Of a stretch of 59,694 nucleotides of DNA, positions 33,437 to 42,680 are shown one piece after another. A program made the position numbers and the translations under genes. The notes beneath the pieces are model-generated. The model saw only the letters and a list, made by a program, of their open reading frames with translations. It searched no databases and was not told the DNA's origin. This stretch comes from CAYSCZ01 sp964429655 (GTDB lineage Bacteria; Bacteroidota; Bacteroidia; Cytophagales; Cyclobacteriaceae). The first letter of the stretch is position 1; each line of letters begins with the position of its first letter. Location: positions 1 through 59,694 of the forward strand of contig CAYSCZ010000013.1 in NCBI GenBank assembly GCA_964429655.1, in the 5' to 3' direction.

Positions 33437-34513
33437 CTAATGGTTTCTTCCCCAGGCAAATAACCATTCCCCGCAAAAGGAGGGTATAAAATGTGTGTGG
33501 AACTCATATTCGTCAAAAAATTGAGGAATAAACTTATCGATCAAATTTATGGTCTCCATGTCATTTACAGAGCAACACTGAAATACGGCAAGCCCACCTT
33601 TATTAAGTCTGTCTGTAATTGCTTCCATGGCTTTTTTCATGTAATGATCCCTGGAAATTTGATTGATAATGTTTGGATGCGTGGTTAAGTCATAAACAAT
33701 CCCATCGTAGTATTCATCAGTCTGCGTTAAAAAGTACATCCCATCCTGATTAATGACATCCACACGATCATCTTCAAACGCACTATTATGCAATTTACCT
33801 AGGTAAGTTTGGGATAGTTCCAGTACCGCTGAATCAATTTCTACCAGTGTAATTGACCCTGGATTATAAGATAACAATTTAGATAATACACTTCCATCTC
33901 CTCCACCTAATATACACATGTTGTTTAGCGGGTGGTCAATCAGCTTGAAGGGACCCAATAATTTCTCATTATACATATCGGCATCATACTCGGCTATTTG
34001 CAACTCCTGGTCAAGAAAAAGCATCAATCCAAAAGCCTTATTTTCAACAATATCGATCTTTTGCAGTGGAGTAAACCCTGAGTATACCCATTCATTAACA
34101 TGGTATTCAATGCTTATCGGTCTGTTATCAATGTTTTTAATTTTACCGGGCTGATAGATTGAAACATCCGCACCTCTTTGCACTTTTAAAGTGGTCTTCC
34201 CTTTGGGTTGCAGTGCATTTTCAATGTAGTTTACTATAATCCCTGGTGCCTCGGAGCCCAACCTGCAGGTGTAAATATCCATTGACAGATGGTTTACCTC
34301 CGGATAAGTATGCATAGATATATGTGATTCTCCGATAATGGCGAATATTGTTACACCTTTTGGAAAGAATTGGTGGCCTTCAATTTTAACTAATGCTATT
34401 GCACTGGAATCGACAGCCTTCTTAAGTATCTGGATTAATAATTCCTTTTGATTGAGCGTTGATGAATCAACTCCGCTTAGCTCAACCAGGAGGTGGTCAC
34501 CTAAAGGCTTCAT
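33437..34513 (-). CDS. AdoMet decarboxylase-spermidine synthase-like fusion
   Basis: A 358-residue protein joins two polyamine enzymes. Residues 1-115 form a class 1b S-adenosylmethionine decarboxylase (SpeD) with the self-cleavage site GESHISMHTYPE (pyruvoyl serine 63) and the catalytic cysteine 83 in DIYTC. Residues ~130-358 form a spermidine synthase-like (SpeE) methyltransferase fold with GGGDGS (203-208) and VEID (224-227). The aminopropyltransferase motif YDxxxxDSTDP is altered to YDGIVYDLTTHP, keeping the first aspartate (275) but not the second. The YHEM-type substrate motif reads YNEK. It could make spermidine or another aminopropylated amine. The HD-PycTM gene lies six bases upstream on the same strand. 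Confidence 0.88.
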   Translation of the reverse strand: MKPLGDHLLVELSGVDSSTLNQKELLIQILKKAVDSSAIALVKIEGHQFFPKGVTIFAIIGESHISMHTYPEVNHLSMDIYTCRLGSEAPGIIVNYIENALQPKGKTTLKVQRGADVSIYQPGKIKNIDNRPISIEYHVNEWVYSGFTPLQKIDIVENKAFGLMLFLDQELQIAEYDADMYNEKLLGPFKLIDHPLNNMCILGGGDGSVLSKLLSYNPGSITLVEIDSAVLELSQTYLGKLHNSAFEDDRVDVINQDGMYFLTQTDEYYDGIVYDLTTHPNIINQISRDHYMKKAMEAITDRLNKGGLAVFQCCSVNDMETINLIDKFIPQFFDEYEFHTHFIPSFCGEWLFAWGRNH

Positions 34514-34519
34514 AACATG

Positions 34520-35731
34520 CTAGTAGGGATACGGAGTCTTAAAAAAAATCTCTGCGATAATGAAAGAAAGGACAGCAATCACAAAACCAAACATGAAAAA
34601 TGTATAACCCAACCTTAATAACTTATATTTTTTCCCCAAAACAACCCCTAAAAAATAGATGTCCCTTATCAGACTACCATATAAAAATTCAGCATCATTC
34701 AGCATTTCACGCATGGCCCATTCATATTCATCTAACTGCATTTTATGAAAGTTACCAAAAAACAAAAGGTTGGTTCGCTTCTTTTGAATGTCCTCCCTTG
34801 AAAATCGCCCATGGGTAATATTAGGTCTTGTGGCCAGGATTGAAATAACGATTGTCACCAGACATACCACGGTTATGATCAAAGCAGGCACGGTCAAATG
34901 AGGATATTCTTCCAGTTTTCTATACAACACTGAGATCATAATTGATAAAATAATCGAATTGATGGAAATCATGATATTTGCCTTGTTATCAGCCATCGCG
35001 CTTAAGTCAAGATGATTCCTTGAGGTTAACCTGAACATGGTTTCAATGCCGCGATCAGGCTTAAGCGCTTTCACCTTCTTTACTTTCTCTTTTAACATGC
35101 CCACATCCTCCTCCAGTTCAATTATATAGGACGTCTTTTTATCTTCCTCTTTTAACTTCTTCTTTACTTTTTTCAGGTTTTTCTTCTTTTTTTTCGAATA
35201 GTTCTTTTTAGCATAGTCCGTAAAAAATTCATGATCATCTATAAATTGTATATTCATTTTCAGCCACTCCCCGTCATTTACTTCTTCGCCCCTTGTGTGT
35301 TTCATTTCCTCTTGCAGTTGCCCGGAACGTTCAAAGAAATGATCTCCAGCAAGATGTAAGAGATCGGCATCACACATGACCATCTCTAAAAAATTTTTAG
35401 GGTTTTGTGGCATTTGTGTTGCCATTATACAACCTGCAACATGGTCTATATCTTTCTGTGGATAACCATGTTCTTCTAAAAATTTCCTGGCTATATCTGC
35501 ACCTACTTCTTCATGACCTTTTACCTGTTCCATATAACCAAGATCATGAAACCAGGCGGCTATTTGCAATATCTCCACCTCCTTCTCACTTAAATCACTG
35601 TTTTCTCCAATTTCTGTCACCGCTGAGACAACATCTTTCGTATGACCCAGGGAATGGTAAGTGAGCCCTTTAGGAAATTTTTCATAAATTGATTCTGAGT
35701 ACTGCCTGGCTAGGTTTACTATTTCTCGCAT
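34520..35731 (-). CDS. HD-domain protein fused to a PycTM (DUF5706) membrane domain
   Basis: A 403-residue protein has an N-terminal HD phosphohydrolase domain (residues ~20-130; ligands His30, His62-Asp63 in WFHDLGY, Asp121 in CDADLLHL), a lysine-rich coiled linker (~175-215) and a C-terminal domain with GIETMFRLTSRNHLDLSAMA and DNKANIMISINSIILSIMIS. Two membrane helices follow at about 250-300, a cytoplasmic loop with FFGNFHKMQLDEYEWAM, and a last helix near the end. This C-terminal part matches the PycTM effector domain of Pycsar anti-phage systems. No cyclase lies beside it. Chromosomal HD-PycTM genes occur in Bacteroidota; a role in cyclic-nucleotide turnover or defence is inference. ATG 35731 is chosen over the preceding TTG. 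Confidence 0.82.
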   Translation of the reverse strand: MREIVNLARQYSESIYEKFPKGLTYHSLGHTKDVVSAVTEIGENSDLSEKEVEILQIAAWFHDLGYMEQVKGHEEVGADIARKFLEEHGYPQKDIDHVAGCIMATQMPQNPKNFLEMVMCDADLLHLAGDHFFERSGQLQEEMKHTRGEEVNDGEWLKMNIQFIDDHEFFTDYAKKNYSKKKKKNLKKVKKKLKEEDKKTSYIIELEEDVGMLKEKVKKVKALKPDRGIETMFRLTSRNHLDLSAMADNKANIMISINSIILSIMISVLYRKLEEYPHLTVPALIITVVCLVTIVISILATRPNITHGRFSREDIQKKRTNLLFFGNFHKMQLDEYEWAMREMLNDAEFLYGSLIRDIYFLGVVLGKKYKLLRLGYTFFMFGFVIAVLSFIIAEIFFKTPYPY

Positions 35732-35904
35732 CAAAAATCTATAACTTTTAATCTACTGGATAGGTAAATTATATCAAATACTTTGGAAATCAATAATCAC
35801 TCAAAGTTTTAGAGAGAAAATACTATAATGTACGATAGAATACAACGAGCAGATTATTAAAACCTATTTTTGTATTTGAATTCTTGGAGCATTAATATTT
35901 GGGT

Positions 35905-36825
35905 ATGATTTATTGGAGGGAATACTTAATTATTTTAATCTTTTTTAGTTCAATAGCAGGAATCACAGGATGCAACACAGCCATGAATGGTAGTATAGCT
36001 GATAGCCTTTTTCTTTATCACCAGCCTTTGAAATACTACTATGATTTAAAAGATCAGGAAGATAAATTCTTTTTGCCTTATGTGCTGGAAGAGATCTCCG
36101 GATTATCTATGGCTAATGACGAAGAACTGGCAATGGTTCAGGATGAATCCGGAAAAGTATTTTTTTACAACATTCAAGAGAGAGCGATCACCAACAGTCT
36201 TGACTTTGCCCGCCCCGGCGATTTTGAAGGGGTAGAAGTAGTTGGCCAACATATATTCGTGATCAAAAGTAAAGGTGATTTATTTGATATTAATCTAGAC
36301 GATTATCCACCATCAATAAAAAAGATTGAAACACCGCTCAAAAGTGATAACGATGTAGAAGGTCTTGGGTATGATCCACTGACAAATTCTATGTTACTGG
36401 CCTGTAAAGATGATGGAGACATCAAGGGAAATAAGGTAAAAGGAAGGGCAGTTTATTCGTACAGTCTTGAAGATTCATCTTTTATAGAAAAGGAAATATT
36501 AAGTTTTTCAAGCAATAAAATGGAAGATTATTTTGAGCGCGTAAAAGGTGGTGATTACGATGAAAAACGGATCAAATTTATGCCTTCAGGCATCGCCGTT
36601 CACCCCAAAGACAATCATTTCTATCTGCTGGCATCTAGGGGTAAGATGATTTTTGTTATGAACAGGGCAAATGAAATTATAGGCAGTTACCCGATTTCAC
36701 CCCGTGTTTTAAACCAACCGGAAGGAATTTGTTTTGACAAAAATGGTGATATGTACCTATCCAGTGAAGGTGAAGGGGATAGAGGGTATATAGTACTATT
36801 TAAAATGAAAACCAAATCAAGATGA
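35905..36825 (+). CDS. SdiA-regulated-type (YjiK-like) lipoprotein
   Basis: A 306-residue lipoprotein has signal peptide MIYWREYLIILIFFSSIAG and lipobox ITGC. The body is a six-bladed propeller-like repeat with EEISGLSMANDEELAMVQDE, GDFEGVEVVG, DNDVEGLGYD, FMPSGIAVHPKDNHFYLLAS and NQPEGICFDKNGDMYLSSEG, the SdiA-regulated/YjiK pattern. A phytase-like or binding role is possible for this fold but unproven. ATG 35905 is preferred to TTG 35899. The last four bases overlap the start of the phosphoesterase-barrel gene, so the two proteins probably act together in the envelope. Confidence 0.82.
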   Translation: MIYWREYLIILIFFSSIAGITGCNTAMNGSIADSLFLYHQPLKYYYDLKDQEDKFFLPYVLEEISGLSMANDEELAMVQDESGKVFFYNIQERAITNSLDFARPGDFEGVEVVGQHIFVIKSKGDLFDINLDDYPPSIKKIETPLKSDNDVEGLGYDPLTNSMLLACKDDGDIKGNKVKGRAVYSYSLEDSSFIEKEILSFSSNKMEDYFERVKGGDYDEKRIKFMPSGIAVHPKDNHFYLLASRGKMIFVMNRANEIIGSYPISPRVLNQPEGICFDKNGDMYLSSEGEGDRGYIVLFKMKTKSR

Positions 36826-39800
36826 AACTGAGGTTATTTTTAATCTTTACAACCATTCTTTCTCATAATATCTTATCAGCTCAGAAGGCTGAGCGTGAAT
36901 TAATCCATAAAATGTATTTGATAAGTGATGCCGGTGAGCCAGGCCCAGATTCAAAACAATTGTTTGATCACCTCAGTATGCATTTATCAGCAGAAGATAG
37001 CAACGCTTCAATAATCCTATTAGGTGATAATATTTATCCCAAAGGCCTGCCACCGAAAGGCCATAAGGATAGAAAGAAAATGGAGAAGAAACTTACCGCT
37101 CAATTAGAATTGATCCAAAATTTTAATGGTCGAAAGTTTGTAGTCCCCGGAAATCATGATTGGGGAAATAGCGGCAAGAATGGTGTAAAATATGTGAAAG
37201 AACAGCAAAAATTTATTGAGGGTTTTCTGAATAATGCTGAGGTTTTCTTTCCTAAAAATGGTTGCCCCGGCCCGGTACTGATTGATCTGGAAGAAGAAAT
37301 TGCTTTAATAATTATCGATTTCCAGTGGATCCTGCATCGATGGGATAAGCCTGGAATTGAAGAGGGCTGCGGAGTTGGTTCCACCATCGATTTACTTATG
37401 GAGCTGGAAGAACTTATCAATGCAAACAGCCATAAAAAGTTAATTATTGCTACTCACCACCCGATGTACACTTATGGCCCGCATGGCGGTCGCATCCCCT
37501 TCGAGCAATTCATCTTCCCCTTTAATTCCGGAACCAATAAAACGTGGATACCATTGCCGGGCATAGGATTGTTGTATCCTTTCTACCGTTCAGTGATAGG
37601 AAGTTCGCAAGATGTTGCTAATCCGAAATACAAAGCAATCCGGAATGTGATGGAGGAGTACTTTAAAGAGCATCCTTCATTAGTTCATGTCTCGGGTCAT
37701 GAACATTCGCTACAACACATTGTGAAAGACAGTGTTAACTATATCGTTAGTGGGTCAGGAAGTAAAACCTCCCATGTCACCACCGGGAAATATTCCCAAT
37801 TTGCAATGCGCGCAAATGGATACTCAACACTTGATTTTTACAAAAATGGAGAAGTACATACTTCATTTTGGGCATTGAATGCGGATAAAAAAGTTGAAAA
37901 AGTATATTCCAGCTTGCTTTTTAAAAGAGGTTATGAACCACCGATGACAGCCTCGGAATATATTCAAAACAATGAGCTTTCTGATAGCATCATCCTGGCA
38001 TCTGCCAGTGACCGCTATGTAGCTGGTAAGGGAAAAAGATTTTGGTTGGGCCGAAATTATCGAGATACCTGGTCGGCAGAACTTGAATTCCCTGTATTTG
38101 ATATAGGCACTGTAAAAGGTGGTCTAAAAATTGTAAAAAAGGGTGGGGGCATGCAAACTAAATCACTACGACTGGAGGCTGAAAATGGAAAACAATATGT
38201 GCTTAGGTCTGTAGAAAAATATCCTGAAAACGCTATACCTGAGTTGCTTAGAAAAACATTTGCTGTGGACCTCGTTCGTGATGGTATATCTGCATCGCAT
38301 CCTTATGGAGCGATTGTAGTCCCCTGCCTTGCTAAAGCAGCTGATGTATATCATACCAACCCTGAAATTGTTTTTATCCCGGATGATCCCAGATTAGGAG
38401 AATATAGGAAGGATTTTGCAAATACCCTGGCCTTATTCGAAGAGCGCGCAGATGACGAATACTGGTCTGAAGCGGAAAATTTTGGAGCAGCTGAAGACTT
38501 GGATAGTACACCGACGGTCATGGAAAACCTACAGGAAGATAATGATAATTTTATCGATCAGAAGTGGTTATTAAAGTCACGCCTTTTTGATATGATAATA
38601 GGTGACTGGGACCGGCATGAAGACCAATGGCGTTGGGCTGAGTATGAGGTTGAAAACGGGAAAGGAAAATATTATCAACCTGTGCCAAGAGATCGCGATC
38701 AAACGTTCTTTGTCAATGAAGGTGTGTTGCCAAAGTTGGTAAGCAGAAAGTGGGCACTACCAAAATTTGAAGGTTTTGATAATGAAATAAAATGGACGCC
38801 TGGTTTTAATACCAATGCCGTCCATCTGGATCGATCATTCCTGAATAAACTTTCCAGGGAGGAATGGATTCAAATTGCCCAGACGTTACAAACGAAACTC
38901 ACGGATGAGGTTATCGAAAATGCCATAAAGCAATGGCCAATGAAGGTTTATGATTTAACCGGCGCAGAGATAATTACAAAATTGAAAGCAAGAAGGGACA
39001 ATATTGTAAAACACGCGGGGGAGTATTACGAGTTTTTGGCCCGGGAAGTGGATATAACAGGGTCGGATAAACATGAGTTATTCATTGTTAACCGCAAAAT
39101 CGGTGGAATAACGGATATTACCATTTGGAAAACAAAAAAAGACGGCGAAAAGAAAAAGATCATCTATGATCGAACATTTTATCCCCGGGAAACAAAAGAA
39201 ATCCGGCTATACGGTATGGACGGAAAAGATCAATTCAGATTATTTGGAGAAGCAGAAAAAGGCATCAAAATCAGAATTATTGGCGGGGATGACAATGATG
39301 ATGTGGTTGCAGACAATTCTTATGTGAGTGGCTTAAGTAAACTTACCATTGTTTACGATCAAAAGGATGACATAAGTATTGATGCTGGTAAGGAAACCAG
39401 GATTAAATTAAGAAAAGATGAATCAGTGAATAATTATGATAGGGAAGGGTTTAAGTTTGATCATCTGCTCCCGCTATTATCCGCACAGTTTAATAATGAC
39501 GACGGATTGTTCCTGGGAGGTGGATTTCTTTTTACAAAGCAAAAATGGCGTAAAGATCCTTTTTTTCATCAACAGCAACTTCTGGCTAATGTAGCTCTTG
39601 CTACGGGGTCATTTTCTTTAGAATATGACGCAATATTTACCGATATTATTGGCAAGTGGGACATAGCACCATCACTTACCATTGATGAACCCTTTTTTGT
39701 CAATAATTTCTTTGGACTGGGTAATGAAACGGCGTTTGAGCAAGAAATGGATATAGATTTTTACAGGGTAAGATATGCCAGGAATAACTTCGATCTACTG

Positions 39801-40502
39801 TTAAAAAATGATCTTAATGACTACCTGAGTGTATATTTTGGCCCAACCTTCAAAAGAGTAAATGTTGAGGAACAGGGAGATACTTTTTTGAAAGAATCTG
39901 ACAATCCCTTAAATAACTCTTCTACCTTCAGAGACCATTTTTATGGCGGTGGTAGAATAGGATTGACCATAGATACCAGGGATGAATCCAGATTGACCAG
40001 CAGTGGCATACACTTTAATACAGATTATCAGCAATTTGCCGGATTGAACGAGCGATCATCGAACTTTTCACAATTTCAATCTGATTTTTCTGCTTATATC
40101 AGCACACAATTTCCTGCTAAGTGGACATTTGCTAGTCGTGTGGGGGTCTCGAAGATCTTTAATGATTTTGAATTTTTTAACGCCAGCAAGCTGGGCGGGC
40201 TAACCAACCTGAGAGGGTATCGAAGGACTCGGTTTCATGGCGAAACCAGCTTCTATCATAACTTTGACCTGCGTTGGAAACTATTCACTTTCACTTCCTA
40301 TCTCTTTCCCGCAAGTGTAGGGGTAATAGGATTTCATGACATTGGCAGGGTATGGGTGGATGGAGAAAATTCAGATAAATGGCACCGTGGTGCAGGAGGC
40401 GGTATTTGGATCTCTCCAATCAATATGGCTGTTCTATCTTTTACTATGACCTTTACCGAAGAAGAAAATTTACCCTTTGTCAGGCTGGGGTTTTTCTTTT
40501 AA
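36822..40502 (+). CDS. Metallophosphoesterase / kinase-like / outer-membrane barrel protein
   Basis: A 1226-residue exported protein is composed of three parts. After a signal peptide (residues 1-20) comes a calcineurin-like phosphoesterase (~28-390) with SDAG, LLGDNIYPKG (Asp69), VPGNHDW (111-113), THHPMYTYGPHGG and SGHEHS. The middle part (~420-720) has LRLEAENGKQYVLRSVEK, IIGDWDRHEDQWRW (GDWDRH at 594-599) and VPRDRDQTF (622-629), an order that resembles the lysine, catalytic-loop and DFG-like motifs of atypical kinases such as FAM20 or HipA. The last part (~890-1226) is a surface-antigen-type beta-barrel ending in phenylalanine, as expected for BAM-inserted proteins. It overlaps the upstream lipoprotein gene by four bases. 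Substrate is unknown. Confidence 0.85.
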   Translation: MKLRLFLIFTTILSHNILSAQKAERELIHKMYLISDAGEPGPDSKQLFDHLSMHLSAEDSNASIILLGDNIYPKGLPPKGHKDRKKMEKKLTAQLELIQNFNGRKFVVPGNHDWGNSGKNGVKYVKEQQKFIEGFLNNAEVFFPKNGCPGPVLIDLEEEIALIIIDFQWILHRWDKPGIEEGCGVGSTIDLLMELEELINANSHKKLIIATHHPMYTYGPHGGRIPFEQFIFPFNSGTNKTWIPLPGIGLLYPFYRSVIGSSQDVANPKYKAIRNVMEEYFKEHPSLVHVSGHEHSLQHIVKDSVNYIVSGSGSKTSHVTTGKYSQFAMRANGYSTLDFYKNGEVHTSFWALNADKKVEKVYSSLLFKRGYEPPMTASEYIQNNELSDSIILASASDRYVAGKGKRFWLGRNYRDTWSAELEFPVFDIGTVKGGLKIVKKGGGMQTKSLRLEAENGKQYVLRSVEKYPENAIPELLRKTFAVDLVRDGISASHPYGAIVVPCLAKAADVYHTNPEIVFIPDDPRLGEYRKDFANTLALFEERADDEYWSEAENFGAAEDLDSTPTVMENLQEDNDNFIDQKWLLKSRLFDMIIGDWDRHEDQWRWAEYEVENGKGKYYQPVPRDRDQTFFVNEGVLPKLVSRKWALPKFEGFDNEIKWTPGFNTNAVHLDRSFLNKLSREEWIQIAQTLQTKLTDEVIENAIKQWPMKVYDLTGAEIITKLKARRDNIVKHAGEYYEFLAREVDITGSDKHELFIVNRKIGGITDITIWKTKKDGEKKKIIYDRTFYPRETKEIRLYGMDGKDQFRLFGEAEKGIKIRIIGGDDNDDVVADNSYVSGLSKLTIVYDQKDDISIDAGKETRIKLRKDESVNNYDREGFKFDHLLPLLSAQFNNDDGLFLGGGFLFTKQKWRKDPFFHQQQLLANVALATGSFSLEYDAIFTDIIGKWDIAPSLTIDEPFFVNNFFGLGNETAFEQEMDIDFYRVRYARNNFDLLLKNDLNDYLSVYFGPTFKRVNVEEQGDTFLKESDNPLNNSSTFRDHFYGGGRIGLTIDTRDESRLTSSGIHFNTDYQQFAGLNERSSNFSQFQSDFSAYISTQFPAKWTFASRVGVSKIFNDFEFFNASKLGGLTNLRGYRRTRFHGETSFYHNFDLRWKLFTFTSYLFPASVGVIGFHDIGRVWVDGENSDKWHRGAGGGIWISPINMAVLSFTMTFTEEENLPFVRLGFFF

Positions 40503-41102
40503 CAGTTTGTAAGTTGGTCAAATCTTTGGAAGCAATTAGTTCGGTTAATTCGTTATGACAGATGTACAATACCCACCAAAGAATTTTAACCAATCAAATC
40601 CCATTCATTATAGCATACATTGAATGAAGCCTCTTCAACCTGTAGTCCACCGAAATGGTTGCAAACTTCTAACTTAGATATGAATAAGATACTAACTTAT
40701 AATAATGAAAAAATAAAATCATTATTGAAAGGGTCTAAAATTCTTGCTATGAAAGTTTGAATGTGATTATCCCAGATTTGTCATTGGAATTTTGTCATGA
40801 AGGGTTAAAGCCCCAAAAATCAGGCACTTAGGTCGAGGAGGCATAGCATCGCTATGGTGACGAGCCAATAATATGTTAAGTGTCTGATTTGAAGTGATTT
40901 AACCATGTAATAGAAAGTATAATGACAATTATGGGTTTAAGGTTCAATATTGTCGGGGGAGGGAATTCTATTATTCCTTTAACCTGCTAGTGGCCAGAGT
41001 TTTTTTTGATCTCCTTAAAAAGGTTAATGCAAGTTTTATAAAAGTATTGCAATTAATTTTTCTGTAAAAGATGGAAGTGAGCTAACTTACTGATTATCAA
41101 CG
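40503..41102. other. Gene-poor spacer containing repeat copy C
   Basis: Apart from repeat copy C (40769-40937), no gene is supported here. A 26-codon plus-strand frame beginning at 40681 (MNKILTYNNEKIKSLLKGSK then ILAMKV) ends just before the repeat and might be a truncated gene start, but it is too short to judge. The remainder up to the tRNA gene is AT-rich with stops in all frames. Confidence 0.5.
40769..40937 (-). repeat. Complete copy C of 169-bp terminal-inverted-repeat element
   Basis: This 169-bp copy is the reverse complement of the element at 396-564, with scattered differences. It includes the same inner palindrome and the same conserved stretch CTTAGGTCGAG and TATGGTGACGAGCC. Its ends are CCCAGATTTGTC and GACAATTATGGG. 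Length identity between B and C shows that the boundaries are real. It is intergenic, between the barrel-protein gene and tRNA-Val. Confidence 0.85.
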
Positions 41103-41177
41103 TGGGATGTACTGGATTCGAACCAGTGACCTCTTGCCTGTCAAGCAAGCGCTCTAAACCAACTGAGCTAACACCCC
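41103..41177 (-). tRNA. tRNA-Val (GAC)
   Basis: A minus-strand cloverleaf has acceptor GGGGTGT pairing with ACATCCC, anticodon stem CTTGC/GCAAG with loop TTGACAG giving anticodon GAC (valine GUC/GUU), and T-arm loop TTCGAAT. Discriminator A73 follows and no CCA is encoded. It is the second valine tRNA in the window. Confidence 0.94.
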
Positions 41178-41228
41178 ATTTTAAAACTATAAATTTAAGA
41201 AAATCCCGAAAAAGACCCTATATTAAGT

Positions 41229-41357
41229 CTAAAGGATTTTACCCAAGGCCTCTAATCGGAAACACTCAAAAAGAATAGCTCCGGTCATCAACAAACCCAA
41301 CACGATAATCAATAATGAATGGAATTTGCTACGTTGATACTTTCCAAATAATTTCAT
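41229..41357 (-). CDS. Possible small membrane protein (42 aa)
   Basis: A 42-residue frame begins at ATG with a basic stretch (MKLFGKYQRSKFHS), then one hydrophobic helix (LLIIVLGLLMTGAILF) and a short tail (ECFRLEALGKIL). The positive-inside layout is that of a single-pass inner-membrane protein. It sits alone between the LacI-type regulator and tRNA-Val. Nothing else supports coding, so it is tentative. Confidence 0.35.
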   Translation of the reverse strand: MKLFGKYQRSKFHSLLIIVLGLLMTGAILFECFRLEALGKIL

Positions 41358-41422
41358 GAGCACGCACCATTATAATTCAAGTAACCACTTAACCTGCTTT
41401 ATCCCTTAATATTATTTTATTT

Positions 41423-42436
41423 TTATTTACTACTGCTATCTCGAATCACCAATTCAGATTGTAAGACGGTTTCAGAAAATTGATGATTGGGGTCGTTTAT
41501 CTGCTCAAATAGTTTGTTTGCAGCTACCTGCCCCATTTCATATCCGGGTTGGGTAAGCGTTGATAAAGAGGGCTCATAAAGACTTGATATTTCCCAATTA
41601 CTAAATCCAACCACAGCAATATCGTCAGGGATCTTTAATCCATTCTTTTTAATATTTTTGATGGCCCCGATGGCAAGCATATCGGTTCCGCAAAATAATC
41701 CATCAGGCACCTCTTTTATGAATAAATCCGCGCTCACTTCATATCCATGCTCATAGTCCCCTCCGTCACAATGAATCACAAGTTGATCATCATAAGGCAG
41801 GTTATTATCCAGAAGCGCCTGTTTATATCCTTCAAATCGATGTTGATTGATAAGTAATTGTATTGGTCCACCGATGTGTGCAATGCGCTTACAACCCACC
41901 TCTATAAGGTGGTTCACAGCCTTATAACCAGCATCGTAATCATCGATAACTACTTTATCGGAGGCAACATCCTCACAAATACAATCGAAGAAAACAAGAG
42001 GTAGATTTTTCTCTTTTATATCATTTAAATGATCAAAGTTTTTTGTATGCTTTGATATGCAAATTAAAACACCGTCTACTCGTCCATTAATCAAAGTTCT
42101 CACATTTTGGACTTCCTTTTCATAAGATTCGTGAGATGTACATATAATCACATTATATCCTATTGAGTTAGCGTAATCTTCTATTCCGGTTATTACAGAA
42201 GAAAAAAATTCATGTACTACCCGCGGGATAACAATACCCAGGGTTCTTGTGGTACTGCTTCTTAAGCTAAGGGCAGTAAAGTTTGGCTGGTAGTTTAATT
42301 TTTTTGCCAGATCCTTTACGGCTTTTCTTGTAGCTTCCTTAACTACCGGGCTATCCGACAGGGCCCTGGATACCGTGGAAACGGATATATCTAATTGTTT
42401 CGCGATATCTTTTATCGTAACAATGTCCTTTTTCAT
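41423..42436 (-). CDS. LacI/GalR-family transcriptional regulator
   Basis: A 337-residue regulator has the LacI helix-turn-helix (TIKDIAKQLDISVSTVSRAL, residues 7-26), the hinge helix around NFTALSLRSS and the periplasmic-binding-protein-like sensor starting TLGIVIPRVVHEFFSSVITG and ending with EMGQVAANKLFEQI. It diverges from the susC-susD locus across 269 bases that include a perfect LacI-type palindrome at 42536-42549. It probably controls that locus, and perhaps itself, in response to a small ligand released from the imported substrate (inference). Confidence 0.93.
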   Translation of the reverse strand: MKKDIVTIKDIAKQLDISVSTVSRALSDSPVVKEATRKAVKDLAKKLNYQPNFTALSLRSSTTRTLGIVIPRVVHEFFSSVITGIEDYANSIGYNVIICTSHESYEKEVQNVRTLINGRVDGVLICISKHTKNFDHLNDIKEKNLPLVFFDCICEDVASDKVVIDDYDAGYKAVNHLIEVGCKRIAHIGGPIQLLINQHRFEGYKQALLDNNLPYDDQLVIHCDGGDYEHGYEVSADLFIKEVPDGLFCGTDMLAIGAIKNIKKNGLKIPDDIAVVGFSNWEISSLYEPSLSTLTQPGYEMGQVAANKLFEQINDPNHQFSETVLQSELVIRDSSSK

Positions 42437-42535
42437 GATTTAGTTTAAAATTATTAACAATCCCAGAATTTTAATAACAACTATGAGTATCTTAGAAAAG
42501 TACAGTAAATCAAAAAAGCGAAATTACAGGAAATG

Positions 42536-42549
42536 TGAAAACGTTTTCA
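42536..42549. promoter_or_regulatory. LacI-type operator palindrome
   Basis: TGAAAACGTTTTCA is a perfect 14-bp palindrome with the central CG step that LacI/GalR regulators require. It lies 100 bases upstream of the divergent lacI-type gene's start and 157 bases upstream of susC, the only strong palindrome in that gap. Binding by the adjacent regulator is inferred. Confidence 0.65.
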
Positions 42550-42657
42550 TTATTTATTTTTCAATTTACTATCTATTTTATTGGAAATCCTTTTTAATAT
42601 TCTGCTATTTTGGTTTATTTAGATATTGAAAAAATATAATCAAGGACTTTTTATCAT

Positions 42658-42680
42658 GCCTTACTGGCTGAATGTAAGGC
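42658..42680 (+). promoter_or_regulatory. Hairpin in the susC leader
   Basis: GCCTTAC and GTAAGGC form a perfect 7-bp inverted repeat around a nine-base loop, ending 25 bases before the susC ATG. No T-tract follows, so it is not a terminator. It may affect mRNA stability or translation of susC. Confidence 0.35.
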
